Assembly (NCBI RefSeq): GCF_947494015.1
Contig: NZ_CANLTL010000017.1
Span: forward strand, 31,687-95,686
DNA length: 64,000 bases
Reading direction: 5' to 3'
Source of the DNA: an uncultured Cellulomonas sp.
GTDB taxonomy: Bacteria; Actinomycetota; Actinomycetes; Actinomycetales; Cellulomonadaceae
Shown here: one piece after another, positions 41,212 through 49,971 of the stretch
How positions within the stretch are numbered: the first letter of the stretch is position 1
Layout: each line of letters opens with the position of its first letter
Translations under genes and position numbers: made by a program
Notes under the pieces: model-generated
Databases searched by the model: none
What the model saw: only the letters and a program-made list of their open reading frames with translations
Told to the model about the DNA's origin: nothing

Positions 41212-42098
41212 TGACCACCCTGGAAACACCGCGGGCCACGCCCGCGCCCACCAGCTCGGCGGAGAGCCTGCAGAGCCTCGCGGCCCTGCGATCGGCCGCG
41301 AACCCGCCCGTGCGCCGGCGACGACCAGAGACCGAGCCGGCGGCCTGGCGGGTGGCCGGCATGCGGATCGGCGTGGTGGTCGTGGTGCTCGCGCTGTGGG
41401 AGATCGGCGCCCGTGCTGGGTTGATCGACGCGTTCTTCTGGAGCCAGCCGTCGCGCATCTGGCAGACCGCCGTGATCGCCTTCGGCGACGGCGACATCCT
41501 CGCCGACGCGCGGTTCACCTTCACCTCGACGGTGTTCGGGTTCGTGCTCGGCGTGGTCGGAGGTGTCGCGATCGGGCTCTCGTTCTGGTGGTCGCGCCTC
41601 TACGCCCTGACGGCCGAGCCGCTGGTCATCGCCTTCGAGGCCATGCCGAAGCTCGCGCTCGCGCCGATCGTCGTCCTCGTCCTGGGGCTGGGCATGGGAT
41701 CGAAGATCGCGATGGCCACCGCCCTGGTCATCGTGATCCAGGTGCTCAACACCTTCGCCGCGGTCAAGTCGGTGGACCGCGACCTGACCACTCTCCTGTA
41801 CTCGCTCGGTGCGTCGCGCTGGCAGGTGTTCCGCACGGTGGTCGTGCCGTCGACGCTTCCCTGGGTGGTCTCCAGCCTGCGGGTGGCGATCGGGCTCGCG
41901 CTGACCGGAGCCATCGTCGGGGAGTACATCGGCTCGACCGCAGGCCTCGGCCGGATGATCCACTACGCCGGCTCGACGTACGACATCGCCCTCATCTGGG
42001 TCGGCGTCTTCACCCTGGCGGCGCTCTCCATGCTGCTCTACCTCGTCGTCTCGGCGCTGGAGCGGCGGCTGCTCACCAACCTCACCCACGCGCGGTGA
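41211..42098 (+). CDS. ABC transporter permease (TauC/SsuC type)
   Basis: A 295-residue permease with a 55-residue Thr/Pro/Arg-rich cytoplasmic tail and six membrane helices. The EAA loop is SLGASRWQVFRTVVVPSTLPWVVSSLRVAIGLALTGAIVGEY. The ATG shares one base with the ATPase stop (TGATG). It would form a homodimer with the preceding ATPase. Confidence 0.94.
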   Translation: MTTLETPRATPAPTSSAESLQSLAALRSAANPPVRRRRPETEPAAWRVAGMRIGVVVVVLALWEIGARAGLIDAFFWSQPSRIWQTAVIAFGDGDILADARFTFTSTVFGFVLGVVGGVAIGLSFWWSRLYALTAEPLVIAFEAMPKLALAPIVVLVLGLGMGSKIAMATALVIVIQVLNTFAAVKSVDRDLTTLLYSLGASRWQVFRTVVVPSTLPWVVSSLRVAIGLALTGAIVGEYIGSTAGLGRMIHYAGSTYDIALIWVGVFTLAALSMLLYLVVSALERRLLTNLTHAR

Positions 42099-42160
42099 CG
42101 CGCGCGCCCTCCGGGCGCCGTCACCGCCTCCGCCCGTTCCCCGAAGGCAAAGGACCCTCT

Positions 42161-43186
42161 GTGAAGACAACCCTGCTCGCCGCCCTCGTCGGCGCCTCCG
42201 TCCTGCTCACCGCCGGGTGCGCCGGCACCTCGACCGCCGTCGCGGACAACGACACCGAGCCCGCCGGCTCCACGTCGCTGACCATCGCCGAGCCGGTCCA
42301 CGGCGTCGGATACCTCCCGCTCTACGCCGCTCAGGACTCCGGATTCTTCGCCGACGAGGGCCTGGAGGTCGAGGTCACCACGCTGACCGGCGGTGGCCAC
42401 GTGAACGCGACCCTGGCCGGCGAGGTCTTCGGCTTCATCGGCGGGCCCGAGTCCGGCGCCGTGGCCAACGTCAAGGGATCGGACCTGGTCGCCGTCGCGA
42501 ACGTGGTCAACCGCGGCAACGTCTACTTCGTCGCGCCGACCGGGCAGGAGCCCGAGCCCGGCGCCGACATGGCGGAGTACCTGCGCGGCAAGACGATCGT
42601 CGGTGGCCGCTACGGAGGAACCCCGAACGCGATCCTGCGTCACGTCCTGGCGCTCGAGGGGCTCGATCCCGAGACCGACGTCGAGCTGATCGAGGTCGAG
42701 GACTCCAGTGCCATCCCCTCCGTCGTGGCGCAGGGCCAGGCCGACGTCGCCGTGGTGGCGGAGCCCCAGCTCGGCCTGGGCATCCAGCAGGGCCTGTGGG
42801 GTGACCCGTTCCTCAACCCGCTGCAGCTCCTCGGCCCGTACGCCTACTCCTCGATCGTCATCCCGCGCGCGACGGTCGACTCCGATCCCGACGTCGTGCA
42901 GCGGTTCGTCGCGGCGCTCGAGCGGGGCCAGCAGCTCATCGAGTCCGACCCCGCGTACGCGCTCGAGCTCGGGGCGCAGGAGTTCTCGACCATGGAGCCC
43001 GACGTGCTGCAGGCGACCCTCGACCGGGCGTACGCCGACCAGCTCTGGGACGGCACGGTGCTGCGCGAGGAGGCCGTCGAGACGGCCCTGGAGGTGGCTC
43101 GCAGCGGCGACATCCTCGACGACACGGCCGCACCCCAGAGCTACACGAACATCGCGGACAACCAGTTCGTGACCGACCAGCAGTGA
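42161..43186 (+). CDS. ABC transporter substrate-binding lipoprotein (NMT1/SsuA/TauA-like)
   Basis: A 341-residue binding protein. A lipoprotein signal ends LLTAGC (cysteine about residue 21). The mature domain shows GVGYLPLYAAQDSGFFADEGLEVEV, GGHVNATLAGEVFGFIGGPE, and VGGRYGGTPNAILRHVLALEGLDPETDVEL, as in the SsuA/ThiY/NMT1 group that binds sulfonates, pyrimidine precursors or small nitrogen compounds. GTG 42161 follows AAGGA. The next gene is an isochorismatase-fold hydrolase, so the ligand may be an amide or ureide. Confidence 0.92.
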   Translation: MKTTLLAALVGASVLLTAGCAGTSTAVADNDTEPAGSTSLTIAEPVHGVGYLPLYAAQDSGFFADEGLEVEVTTLTGGGHVNATLAGEVFGFIGGPESGAVANVKGSDLVAVANVVNRGNVYFVAPTGQEPEPGADMAEYLRGKTIVGGRYGGTPNAILRHVLALEGLDPETDVELIEVEDSSAIPSVVAQGQADVAVVAEPQLGLGIQQGLWGDPFLNPLQLLGPYAYSSIVIPRATVDSDPDVVQRFVAALERGQQLIESDPAYALELGAQEFSTMEPDVLQATLDRAYADQLWDGTVLREEAVETALEVARSGDILDDTAAPQSYTNIADNQFVTDQQ

Positions 43187-43209
43187 CCGACCACCGAGAG
43201 GACATGCTC

Positions 43210-43854
43210 ATGCCCAGCTACTCACCGACCCGGTTCGCGCCCGGCCGCGCCGCTCTCGTGGTCGTCGACGTCCAGAACGACTTCTGCGACCCGGCTGGCG
43301 CATGCGGCCAGCGCGGCAGCGACACAGGCGCGGCCGTCGCCATGGTGCCCCGACTCGAGCGGCTCATCGACGCAGCGCGCGCGGCGGGACTCATGGTGGT
43401 CTTCATCCAGACCACCCACGACGAGCTCACCGACTCCCCTGCCTGGCTCGCCCGACGGGGCGACCTCGAGGCCGGTGCGCCACCCGCGGTCTCCACCTGC
43501 TACACGGGCAGCTGGGGCGCCGAGTTCTACCGGGTCCGCCCGGCGCCCGGCGAGCCGGTCGTCGTCAAGCACCGGTACTCGGCCTTCGCCGGCACGGACC
43601 TCGATCTCGTCCTGCGCACGGCGGGCATCACGTCGCTGCTGTTCACCGGCGTCGCGACGAACGTCTGCGTCGAGTCGACCCTGCGGGACGGGCTGTTCCT
43701 CGACTACCACGTGACGCTGGTGGAGGACTGTGCCGCCAGCTACGAGCCCGAGTCGCACCGCGGCACCGTCGAGACGGTCGAGAAGTACTTCGGAGTGGTC
43801 GCCGGCAGCGAGGAGATCATCGGCACCTGGTCGGCGCTGTCGAAGGTCGCGTGA
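43210..43854 (+). CDS. isochorismatase-family cysteine amidohydrolase
   Basis: A 214-residue cysteine hydrolase. The catalytic triad is D20 (VVVDVQNDFCD), K120 (VVVKHRYSAF) and C153 (GVATNVCVEST), with the cis-peptide segment T146-G-V-A. Relatives hydrolyse N-carbamoylsarcosine, ureidoacrylate, biuret or nicotinamide. Three starts compete: GTG 43183 (overlapping the previous stop), ATG 43204 and ATG 43210. The last has the best spacing from GAGAGG and was chosen. Lying between an importer and an MFS permease, it probably splits the imported compound. Confidence 0.9.
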   Translation: MPSYSPTRFAPGRAALVVVDVQNDFCDPAGACGQRGSDTGAAVAMVPRLERLIDAARAAGLMVVFIQTTHDELTDSPAWLARRGDLEAGAPPAVSTCYTGSWGAEFYRVRPAPGEPVVVKHRYSAFAGTDLDLVLRTAGITSLLFTGVATNVCVESTLRDGLFLDYHVTLVEDCAASYEPESHRGTVETVEKYFGVVAGSEEIIGTWSALSKVA

Positions 43855-45119
43855 CCGGCAGCAGGGGGAGCACGGCCACGCTCGCGGCGCTCGGGGTCCT
43901 GTACTGGTCGGCGCACACGATGCTCCGACCGCTGATCGGCCCGTACGTCCTCGGGCAGGGCGGGACCGCGTCGGACGCCAGCATCGCGCTGGCGTCCTTC
44001 GCCGTCCTGCCGACCGTGCTCGCGATCCCCGTCGGGGCGCTGACCGACCGGTGGGGCCCGCGGGCCCTGCTGGTCGCCGGAGGTGCCGTCATGGCGGTCG
44101 GCGGGCTGACGCTGTTCATCCCGGCTGGCCTGGCCGGGGTGATCGGCAGCCAGGCGCTCATCGGGGTGGGGACGCTGGCCGTCTGGGTCTCGCTGCAGAC
44201 CGTCGCGACCCTGGCTCAGCACGAGGCCGAGACGACCGCGGCCCGCAACGCGCGCCTCGCCACCTTCTCCCTGTTCCTGGCGGCGGGGCAGGCGATCGGC
44301 CCTGCACTCGGTGGCGCGCTCGTCGAGGTGGGCGGATATGCCATGGCGTTCGCCGGGTACACCGGGCTCTCGGTGCTCGTGGTGGCGCTCGCGCTCTGCG
44401 TGCGCGGCTGCAGGCCCGAGGCCCAGAGCCGCAGACCCCGGCCACCGGTCCTGCGGGCTTACCGCGAGGGACTCGCCATGATGCGTACGCCGACGGTCGC
44501 GGTGACGGTCGTGGTGAGCTTCACCGCGCTCGTCGTGCTGGACATCCGCAACGCCTACCACCCGGTGCTGCTGTCCGGGGCCGGGCTGGCGCAGTGGCAG
44601 ATCGGCCTGCTGCTCAGCGTCGCGGCGGCGTTCGGCTTCCTCTCGCGCCCGTTCTTCCCGCTGGCCATGGCTCGGCTGCGGCCGACCGTCATGGTGGGGC
44701 TCGTCCTGGGGGTGGGCTCGGTGTCGGTGGTGGCGGTCGTGCTCGCGCCGTCGGACGTCGGGGTGCTCGCCGTCCTCGCGGCCGTCAACGGCTTCGCCCT
44801 CGGCTTCGCCCAGCCGCTGACCCTGTCGCTGATGGCGGACCACACCCCGGAGGAGCAGCGAGGCCTGGCCTCCGGGCTGCGCTCGACCGCCAACCGCGCC
44901 GCCCAGTTCGCGAACCCCGCGATCTTCGGGCTCGCCGCCGGTGCCCTGACGCTGACCGGCTCCTTCGTGCTGGTGGGCGGACTGCTGGCCGCGGTCGCGG
45001 CCGGCAGCGTGGCGGCGCTTGGACGGGCCGGAAGGCGGGGGCACGGCGTGGGCGGGCGGCCGATCGCGGGTGTCGGCACCGGCCACGGTGACCGCGCGCA
45101 CGACGCCGACGGGGGTTGA
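43851..45119 (+). CDS. MFS transporter, 12-helix, last gene of the ABC/amidohydrolase operon
   Basis: A 422-residue major facilitator permease. Motif A is seen in GALTDRWGPRALLV, there are 12 hydrophobic segments with a short central loop (RPEAQSRRPRPPVLRAYREG), and the C-terminal half has QPLTLSLMADHTPEEQRGLASGLRSTANR. The GTG at 43851 overlaps the amidohydrolase stop (GTGA). It could export a reaction product or import a second substrate. The last 30 residues are Gly/His-rich. Confidence 0.88.
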   Translation: MTGSRGSTATLAALGVLYWSAHTMLRPLIGPYVLGQGGTASDASIALASFAVLPTVLAIPVGALTDRWGPRALLVAGGAVMAVGGLTLFIPAGLAGVIGSQALIGVGTLAVWVSLQTVATLAQHEAETTAARNARLATFSLFLAAGQAIGPALGGALVEVGGYAMAFAGYTGLSVLVVALALCVRGCRPEAQSRRPRPPVLRAYREGLAMMRTPTVAVTVVVSFTALVVLDIRNAYHPVLLSGAGLAQWQIGLLLSVAAAFGFLSRPFFPLAMARLRPTVMVGLVLGVGSVSVVAVVLAPSDVGVLAVLAAVNGFALGFAQPLTLSLMADHTPEEQRGLASGLRSTANRAAQFANPAIFGLAAGALTLTGSFVLVGGLLAAVAAGSVAALGRAGRRGHGVGGRPIAGVGTGHGDRAHDADGG

Positions 45120-45129
45120 CCCCTCCACG

Positions 45130-45179
45130 GTCGTCAACCTCTGTTGACGACACCACGGTCGTCAACCTATGTTGACGAC
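45130..45179 (+). promoter_or_regulatory. two tandem 22-bp palindromes overlapping a promoter
   Basis: Two near-identical inverted repeats, arms GTCGTCAAC/GTTGACGAC with four-base centres CTCT and CTAT, start at 45130 and 45158, 28 bp apart. A third half-site GGTCAACC lies at 45186. A -35 TTGACG (45144-45149) is in the first palindrome. An 18-bp spacer leads to a -10 TATGTT (45168-45173) in the centre of the second, so a bound protein would cover the promoter of the HTH gene and ABC exporter. Confidence 0.82.
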
Positions 45180-45224
45180 CGTGGTGGTCAACCGACGGAG
45201 GTGGTCGACGTGGGGGAGCAGACG

Positions 45225-45440
45225 ATGAGTGCGCTGGTGGCCCAGGCCGGGGACGAGGATCCGCTGCGTGCGCTCGCGGCGGTCGCGGAGCTGCAGCGCG
45301 AGGTGAGCCGGACCGAGGCGACGGTCGTGCGCCGCGCCCGGGTCGGCGGTGCGTCGTGGGAGCAGATCGCGCGGGTGCTGGGCGTGAGCCGGCAGGCCGT
45401 GCACAAGAAGTACGGCGGCACGAGGTTCGGTCGTGGCTGA
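45225..45440 (+). CDS. small HTH protein
   Basis: About 71 residues. The C-terminal half is a helix-turn-helix, SWEQIARVLGVSRQAVHKKYG, preceded by one long helix (ALAAVAELQREVSRTEATVVRRARV). It resembles sigma-70 region 4-like or MerR-like minimal HTH proteins. The ATG at 45225 follows GGGGGAG; an upstream GTG is possible. It overlaps the ABC exporter gene by eight bases. It is a candidate for the factor that binds the two large palindromes just upstream. Confidence 0.75.
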   Translation: MSALVAQAGDEDPLRALAAVAELQREVSRTEATVVRRARVGGASWEQIARVLGVSRQAVHKKYGGTRFGRG

Positions 45441-47289
45441 CGACGAGCCGGGGGCGCCGGACGCCCCCGAGCCCCGGGCCCGGCTGCGCGACCTGCTGTC
45501 CTACCTGCGCGAGCACCGTGCCGTCCTCACCGTCGTGCTGGTCGTGTCGATCCTGGGCGCCGGGCTGAGCCTGGCCCAGCCGGTGATGGTCAACCGCGTG
45601 ATCACCGCGGTGGGCCGGGGGCAGACGTTCAGCGGTGCGGTGGTCACCCTGGTGCTGCTCGTCGTCGGCGCCGGGCTGGTCGGTGCGGTGCAGCAGTACC
45701 TGCTCGAGCGGACCGCGGAGGGGGTGGTCCTCAGCGCCCGACGCCGGCTGCTGCGGACGCTGCTGCGGCTGCCGGTCCGCGAGTACGACGTCCGCCGCAC
45801 CGGCGACCTCGTCTCCCGGGTCGGCTCGGACACCACGCTCGTGCGGGCCGCACTGACCGGCGGGCTCGTCGACGCGCTCGGTGGGTCGCTGGTCTTCGCC
45901 GGAGCGCTGGTCGCCATGGCGCTCATCGACGCGGCCCTGCTGGGCATCACGCTGGCCGTCATCGCGGTCGCGGTGGTCAGCGTGGTGGTCGCCAGCGCGC
46001 GCATCCAGACCCTCACCCGCGCGTCGCAGGAGGCGGTCGGCCGGGTCGCGGCCGGTGTCGAGCGGGCGCTGTCCGGCGTGCGCACCATCCGCGCGGCCGG
46101 TGCCACCGAGCGCGAGGGCCGGCGTCTGGAGGCCGATGCCGAGGCGGCGTACGCGCTGGGCGTGCAGGTCGCCCGGATCGGCGCGATCCTGTGGCCGGTC
46201 AGCGGGCTCGCGGTGCAGGGCGCCTTTCTCGCCGTGCTCGGCGTCGGCGGGTACCGGGTGGCGGCCGGCACCCTGACCGTCGCCGACCTCGTCACCTTCA
46301 TCCTGTTCCTGTTCATGATGCTCATGCCGCTGGGCACCGCGTTCAGCGCGGTCGTCACGGTGCGCAGCGCCCTGGGGGCGCTCGCGCGGATCCAGGAGAT
46401 CCTCGACCTGCCCGCCGAGGACGCCGGTGACGCCGCCGCCGGTGACGCCACCGCCGCGGGCGGCGCCGGTGGGGGCGACGGCTCCCGCGGCGCCGGCGAC
46501 GTCGTGGGTCGCGCCGCCCCCGCGGCCGCCGGGCGGGTCGAACCCGCCGCGGCCGAGCAGCCGGCCGCGGTCGCCTTCGACGACGTCCGGTTCACCTACC
46601 CCGGCCGCGAACCGGTGCTGCGTGGCGTGAGCCTGGCCGTGCCGCGCGGGTCGACGACGGCGATCGTCGGGCCGTCCGGCGCCGGCAAGACCACGCTGCT
46701 TGCCCTGATCGAACGGTTCTACGAGCCCGACGCGGGCACCATCCGGGTGGACGGCGTCGACGTCCGCGTCTTACCCCGGGCGGACCTGCGCGCCCGCATC
46801 GGGTACGTCGAGCAGGACGCCCCGGTGCTGGCCGGGACGATCCGGGACAACCTCCTGCTCGCGGCGCCGGACGCCGACGACGCCCGCTGCCGGGAGGCGC
46901 TCGCGTCGGTGAACCTGCTCGAGCGCATCGGCCGGCACACGGACGGACTGGACACCGTGGTCGGCGACGACGGCGTGGGGCTGTCCGGCGGGGAGCGTCA
47001 GCGTCTGGCGATCGCCCGCGCCCTGATCGGCGCGGCGCCGCTGCTGCTGCTGGACGAGCCGACGGCGAGCCTGGACGGGCGCAACGAGCAGGCGATGCGC
47101 GACGCCATCCGGACCGCCGCGGTAGGTCGCACCGTGCTGATCGTCGCGCACCGCCTCGCGACGGTCGCCGACGCGGACCAGATCGTGGTGCTGGACGCCG
47201 GACGCGTCGTGGCGACCGGGACACACCCGGAGCTGATCGAGGCCAGCGCGCTGTACCGCGAGCTCGCCCGGCACCAGCTGCTGGTCTGA
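45433..47289 (+). CDS. ABC exporter half-transporter (membrane domain fused to ATPase)
   Basis: A 618-residue type-1 exporter. Six membrane helices (to about residue 310) are followed by a Gly/Ala-rich linker of about 45 residues with long runs of Ala and Gly, which is unusual for the family. The ATPase has Walker A GPSGAGKTTLL, signature LSGGERQRLAIARAL and Walker B LLLLDEPTASLDG, with the switch in IVAHRLATVADAD. It would act as a homodimer and could expel drugs, lipids or peptides. GTG 45433 lies inside the end of the HTH gene, so translation is coupled. Confidence 0.93.
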   Translation: MADDEPGAPDAPEPRARLRDLLSYLREHRAVLTVVLVVSILGAGLSLAQPVMVNRVITAVGRGQTFSGAVVTLVLLVVGAGLVGAVQQYLLERTAEGVVLSARRRLLRTLLRLPVREYDVRRTGDLVSRVGSDTTLVRAALTGGLVDALGGSLVFAGALVAMALIDAALLGITLAVIAVAVVSVVVASARIQTLTRASQEAVGRVAAGVERALSGVRTIRAAGATEREGRRLEADAEAAYALGVQVARIGAILWPVSGLAVQGAFLAVLGVGGYRVAAGTLTVADLVTFILFLFMMLMPLGTAFSAVVTVRSALGALARIQEILDLPAEDAGDAAAGDATAAGGAGGGDGSRGAGDVVGRAAPAAAGRVEPAAAEQPAAVAFDDVRFTYPGREPVLRGVSLAVPRGSTTAIVGPSGAGKTTLLALIERFYEPDAGTIRVDGVDVRVLPRADLRARIGYVEQDAPVLAGTIRDNLLLAAPDADDARCREALASVNLLERIGRHTDGLDTVVGDDGVGLSGGERQRLAIARALIGAAPLLLLDEPTASLDGRNEQAMRDAIRTAAVGRTVLIVAHRLATVADADQIVVLDAGRVVATGTHPELIEASALYRELARHQLLV

Positions 47290-47332
47290 GGCGGGACCCC
47301 GGCCGCGCCAGCCCGGTGCCGCCCGGGCGGCG

Positions 47333-48472
47333 CTAGAGGGACGCGGCGAGCCGGGACAGCCGCACGGGCCAGTCGTCGACGCCGTAGTCGTCACCGAGCC
47401 GCACGATCACGACGTCGCGGTCGGGGGCGACGTACACGAACTGGCCGAAGTTGCCGTGGGCGAGAGCGTGCCCCGGCGGGAAGGTCGCGCCGTCGCTGGT
47501 GCCGGTCCACCAGTGGAACCCGTAGAACGGCGCCGCGCCGCCCGCGGCGGATGCGGACGTGGCGGCGTCGACCCACTCGGCGGGCACCACCTGGCGGTCA
47601 CCCGCGCGTCCACCGCGGGCGAACAGCAGCCCGAACCGGGCGTAGTCGCGCGCGACCGCGTTGAGCCCGCTCTCCATCTTCTCGAACCCGCTGCGCCGGG
47701 TGTCCAGGCTCCACGACGCGTCCGCCTCGGCCCCCATGGGGCCCCACAGCCGTGCCGAGAGGTACTCGCTGACGGACGTCCCGGTCGCGCGCTCGAGCAC
47801 CAGCCCCTCGAGCAGAGGGTTGTAGTTGTTGTAGAGGAAGGTGGCGCCGGGGGGCCCGCAGACCTCGGCGGACTCGGCGGTCCGGCGCAGGTCGGTGCCG
47901 TAGTACGTCTGGGCGTCGTCGCTCCACGGCAGGCCCTGCTCGTCGTAGCACAGGCCGCTGGACATGGTCATCAGGTCACGCAGGGTGACGGCGGCGAAGC
48001 GGTCGTCGGTGGCGAGCAGCTCGGGGACGTACGTGGTGACCGGGTCGTCGACCGAGCCGATCAGGCCGTCGGCGACGGCGAGGCCGATGAGCGTGGAGAC
48101 CACGGACTTGGCGGCGGAGAAGGACGTCCGCAGCTCACCGGCGTCGCCGTCGCCGAGGTAGCGCTCGTACCGGACGGTGCCGTCCTGCACGACGAGGAAC
48201 GCGACGGTCCGGGTGCTGCTCAGGAAGGCCTCCGGGTCGTCGAGGTCCCACGCCCGGGCCAGGTCGAGCGGCTCACCGGCGGGCAGCTCGAGCGTCGGGC
48301 CGCCGGCGCGCACGGTGCGGGCGGGGAACCGGTCGATGTCGCCGGTGTCCGCCTCGAGCCAGGCGATGGCGCGCGAGGCGCCGAACCGGTCGGTGGTGAG
48401 CCAGGCGGTGCCGTACCCCGCCGCCGCCGCGGCCAGCACCGCCGCGAGGACCCGCACGCCCCACCGCCGCAC
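47333..48472 (-). CDS. serine hydrolase of the beta-lactamase/class C family, membrane-anchored
   Basis: A 379-residue protein. A single hydrophobic segment (about 5-24) acts as signal anchor, followed by a penicillin-binding-type serine hydrolase fold. The active-site motifs are S119-A-A-K122, Y-N-N in LYNNYNPL, and H-G-N in ALAHGNFG replacing the usual K-T-G. This fits 6-aminohexanoate-dimer hydrolase and EstB-like esterases better than true beta-lactamases. GTG 48472 follows GAGGGAGG at good spacing. It is extracytoplasmic, with an unknown substrate. Confidence 0.87.
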   Translation of the reverse strand: MRRWGVRVLAAVLAAAAAGYGTAWLTTDRFGASRAIAWLEADTGDIDRFPARTVRAGGPTLELPAGEPLDLARAWDLDDPEAFLSSTRTVAFLVVQDGTVRYERYLGDGDAGELRTSFSAAKSVVSTLIGLAVADGLIGSVDDPVTTYVPELLATDDRFAAVTLRDLMTMSSGLCYDEQGLPWSDDAQTYYGTDLRRTAESAEVCGPPGATFLYNNYNPLLEGLVLERATGTSVSEYLSARLWGPMGAEADASWSLDTRRSGFEKMESGLNAVARDYARFGLLFARGGRAGDRQVVPAEWVDAATSASAAGGAAPFYGFHWWTGTSDGATFPPGHALAHGNFGQFVYVAPDRDVVIVRLGDDYGVDDWPVRLSRLAASL

Positions 48473-48574
48473 GGCTGCCTCCCTCGGACGGCGCCGCGAC
48501 CGGCGCGCGAGCGGAACGGTAGGTCGGCGGGCGGTGCGGGTCAACGCCGCCCGCGCGGCGTGGGTCACCGGCGG

Positions 48575-49912
48575 TCACGGCGCGGCGCCCGCCGGCACCG
48601 CGGGCACGGTGCTCGACGGCGCCGTCGCGCTCACCGGGGTCGGCGCGGCTGCCTGCCGGAGTGCGGCGTCGGCGTCGTCGATCGCGCGCTGCGGCACGGC
48701 GTGCAGGACCCAGGCGGCGAGCGCGGTCGACAGGACCACCGCCGTGACGAACACGGCGACCAGGCCCGCCGCCTCGCCGAGCGCGCCGCCTGCCGCCGCG
48801 CCGAGCGGGATGGAGCCGTAGGCGAGGGTGCGAGCCGCCCCACCGACCCGGCCGAGCAGCCGGCCGGGCACGAGCCGCTGGCGCATCGACTGGCTGGTCA
48901 CGTTGCCGACCATGGTCGTGAAGCCGACCAGCGCGAAGGTCACCGTGATCGCGGCGACGTGGGGGACGAGCACCGGGACCGCCAGCAGCACGCCGTTGGA
49001 CAGCCAGGTGCTGCCGATCAGTCGCGCCTCGCCGACACGGCGACGCAGCCGGTCGGCGCAGGCCGCACCGGCCAGGGCGCCGGCGGCCAGGCCCATGGTG
49101 AGCGTCCCGTACAGCGCGGGGTCGAGGCCGACCGCCGAGCCGGGCCCCACGACCCACAGCACGAACACCGCGAAGTAGGCGGTGCTGGCGAAGTTCAGCA
49201 CGGTCGAGCCGATCACCAGCGGTCGCAGCACCGGGTGCGACCACAGGAACCGGACCCCCTCGGCGACCTCGGAGCGCATCGACGTGCGGGGGCTCGGCGT
49301 GGTGCGGTCGCCGGTCGCCGGTCCGACGCCGCGCAGTCCCCGGAGGGTCAGCGCGGTGGCGACGGCGAACAGCGTCGCCGGGGCACCGAACAGCCAGCCG
49401 CCGCCGAGCGCGACCAGCGGTCCCGCCAGCGGCCCGCCGAGGAAGGCGTTCGCGAGCTGCTGGATGCCGAGCAGGCGCCCGTTGGCGGCCCCGAGGTGCT
49501 CGCGCGGGACGACCGCGGGGACCAGCGCACCGGCCGCGGAGTCGGAGAACACCTCCGCCGTCCCGACCAGCAGCAGCAGGGTCAGCAGCGCGGGCACGGA
49601 CAGCGTCCCACTCGCGGCTGCCGCAGCGGCGACGGCGAGCAGGGTCGCGCGCCCGGCCGACGCGACCGCCAGGATGCGGGCGCGGTCATGGCGGTCGACC
49701 AGCACGCCGGCGTGCAGCGCGAGCAGCAGCCACGGCAGCGTGACGGCGGCGGAGAGGAGGGCGACGTCGGCGGGGGAGCGGGTCAGCGTCACCGCGAGCA
49801 GGGGGACGCCGACGACGAGCAGCCCGTCGGCCAAGTTCGACGCACCGGTCGCGGCGACCAGATGGCCGAAGGGCCCGCGCAGCGGGAGGGCGGGTGCTGC
49901 GGTCCGGGCCAT
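48575..49912 (-). CDS. MFS transporter (EntS/MacA-like drug or siderophore exporter)
   Basis: A 445-residue permease with 12 hydrophobic segments. Segments such as NLADGLLVVGVPLLAVTLTRSPADVALLSA, HAGVLVDRHDRARIL, and FSDSAAGALVPAVVPREHLGAANGRLLG are typical of the EntS/tetracycline-type MFS_3 group. ATG 49912 follows GGAGGCACC. It is divergent from an ArsR-like regulator whose promoter carries three phased TGCAAA boxes, so that regulator probably controls it. Confidence 0.9.
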   Translation of the reverse strand: MARTAAPALPLRGPFGHLVAATGASNLADGLLVVGVPLLAVTLTRSPADVALLSAAVTLPWLLLALHAGVLVDRHDRARILAVASAGRATLLAVAAAAAASGTLSVPALLTLLLLVGTAEVFSDSAAGALVPAVVPREHLGAANGRLLGIQQLANAFLGGPLAGPLVALGGGWLFGAPATLFAVATALTLRGLRGVGPATGDRTTPSPRTSMRSEVAEGVRFLWSHPVLRPLVIGSTVLNFASTAYFAVFVLWVVGPGSAVGLDPALYGTLTMGLAAGALAGAACADRLRRRVGEARLIGSTWLSNGVLLAVPVLVPHVAAITVTFALVGFTTMVGNVTSQSMRQRLVPGRLLGRVGGAARTLAYGSIPLGAAAGGALGEAAGLVAVFVTAVVLSTALAAWVLHAVPQRAIDDADAALRQAAAPTPVSATAPSSTVPAVPAGAAP

Positions 49913-49937
49913 GGTGCCTCCAGTAGCCTGAGAGTTC

Positions 49938-49971
49938 TGCAAAGACGTCGTTGCAAAGATAGGTATGCAAA
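49938..49971. promoter_or_regulatory. three TGCAAA direct repeats with 14-bp period between divergent genes
   Basis: TGCAAA occurs at 49938, 49952 and 49966, exactly 14 bp apart. The first two are part of TGCAAAGA, and GCAA/TTGC also gives an inverted pair around ACGTC. The third box overlaps the start codon of the regulator gene. The site is in the only space (52 bp) between the regulator and the MFS gene, so it can control both. Confidence 0.72.

Noticed and set aside
45120..45190. CRISPR-like short repeats
   Set aside because: Only two copies, each internally palindromic and overlapping promoter hexamers; this is an operator, not an array. No CRISPR array or cas gene was seen in the window.
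47333..48472. Calling the serine hydrolase a beta-lactamase resistance gene
   Set aside because: The third motif is H-G-N and not K-T-G, which fits esterase/amidase relatives; resistance cannot be claimed.
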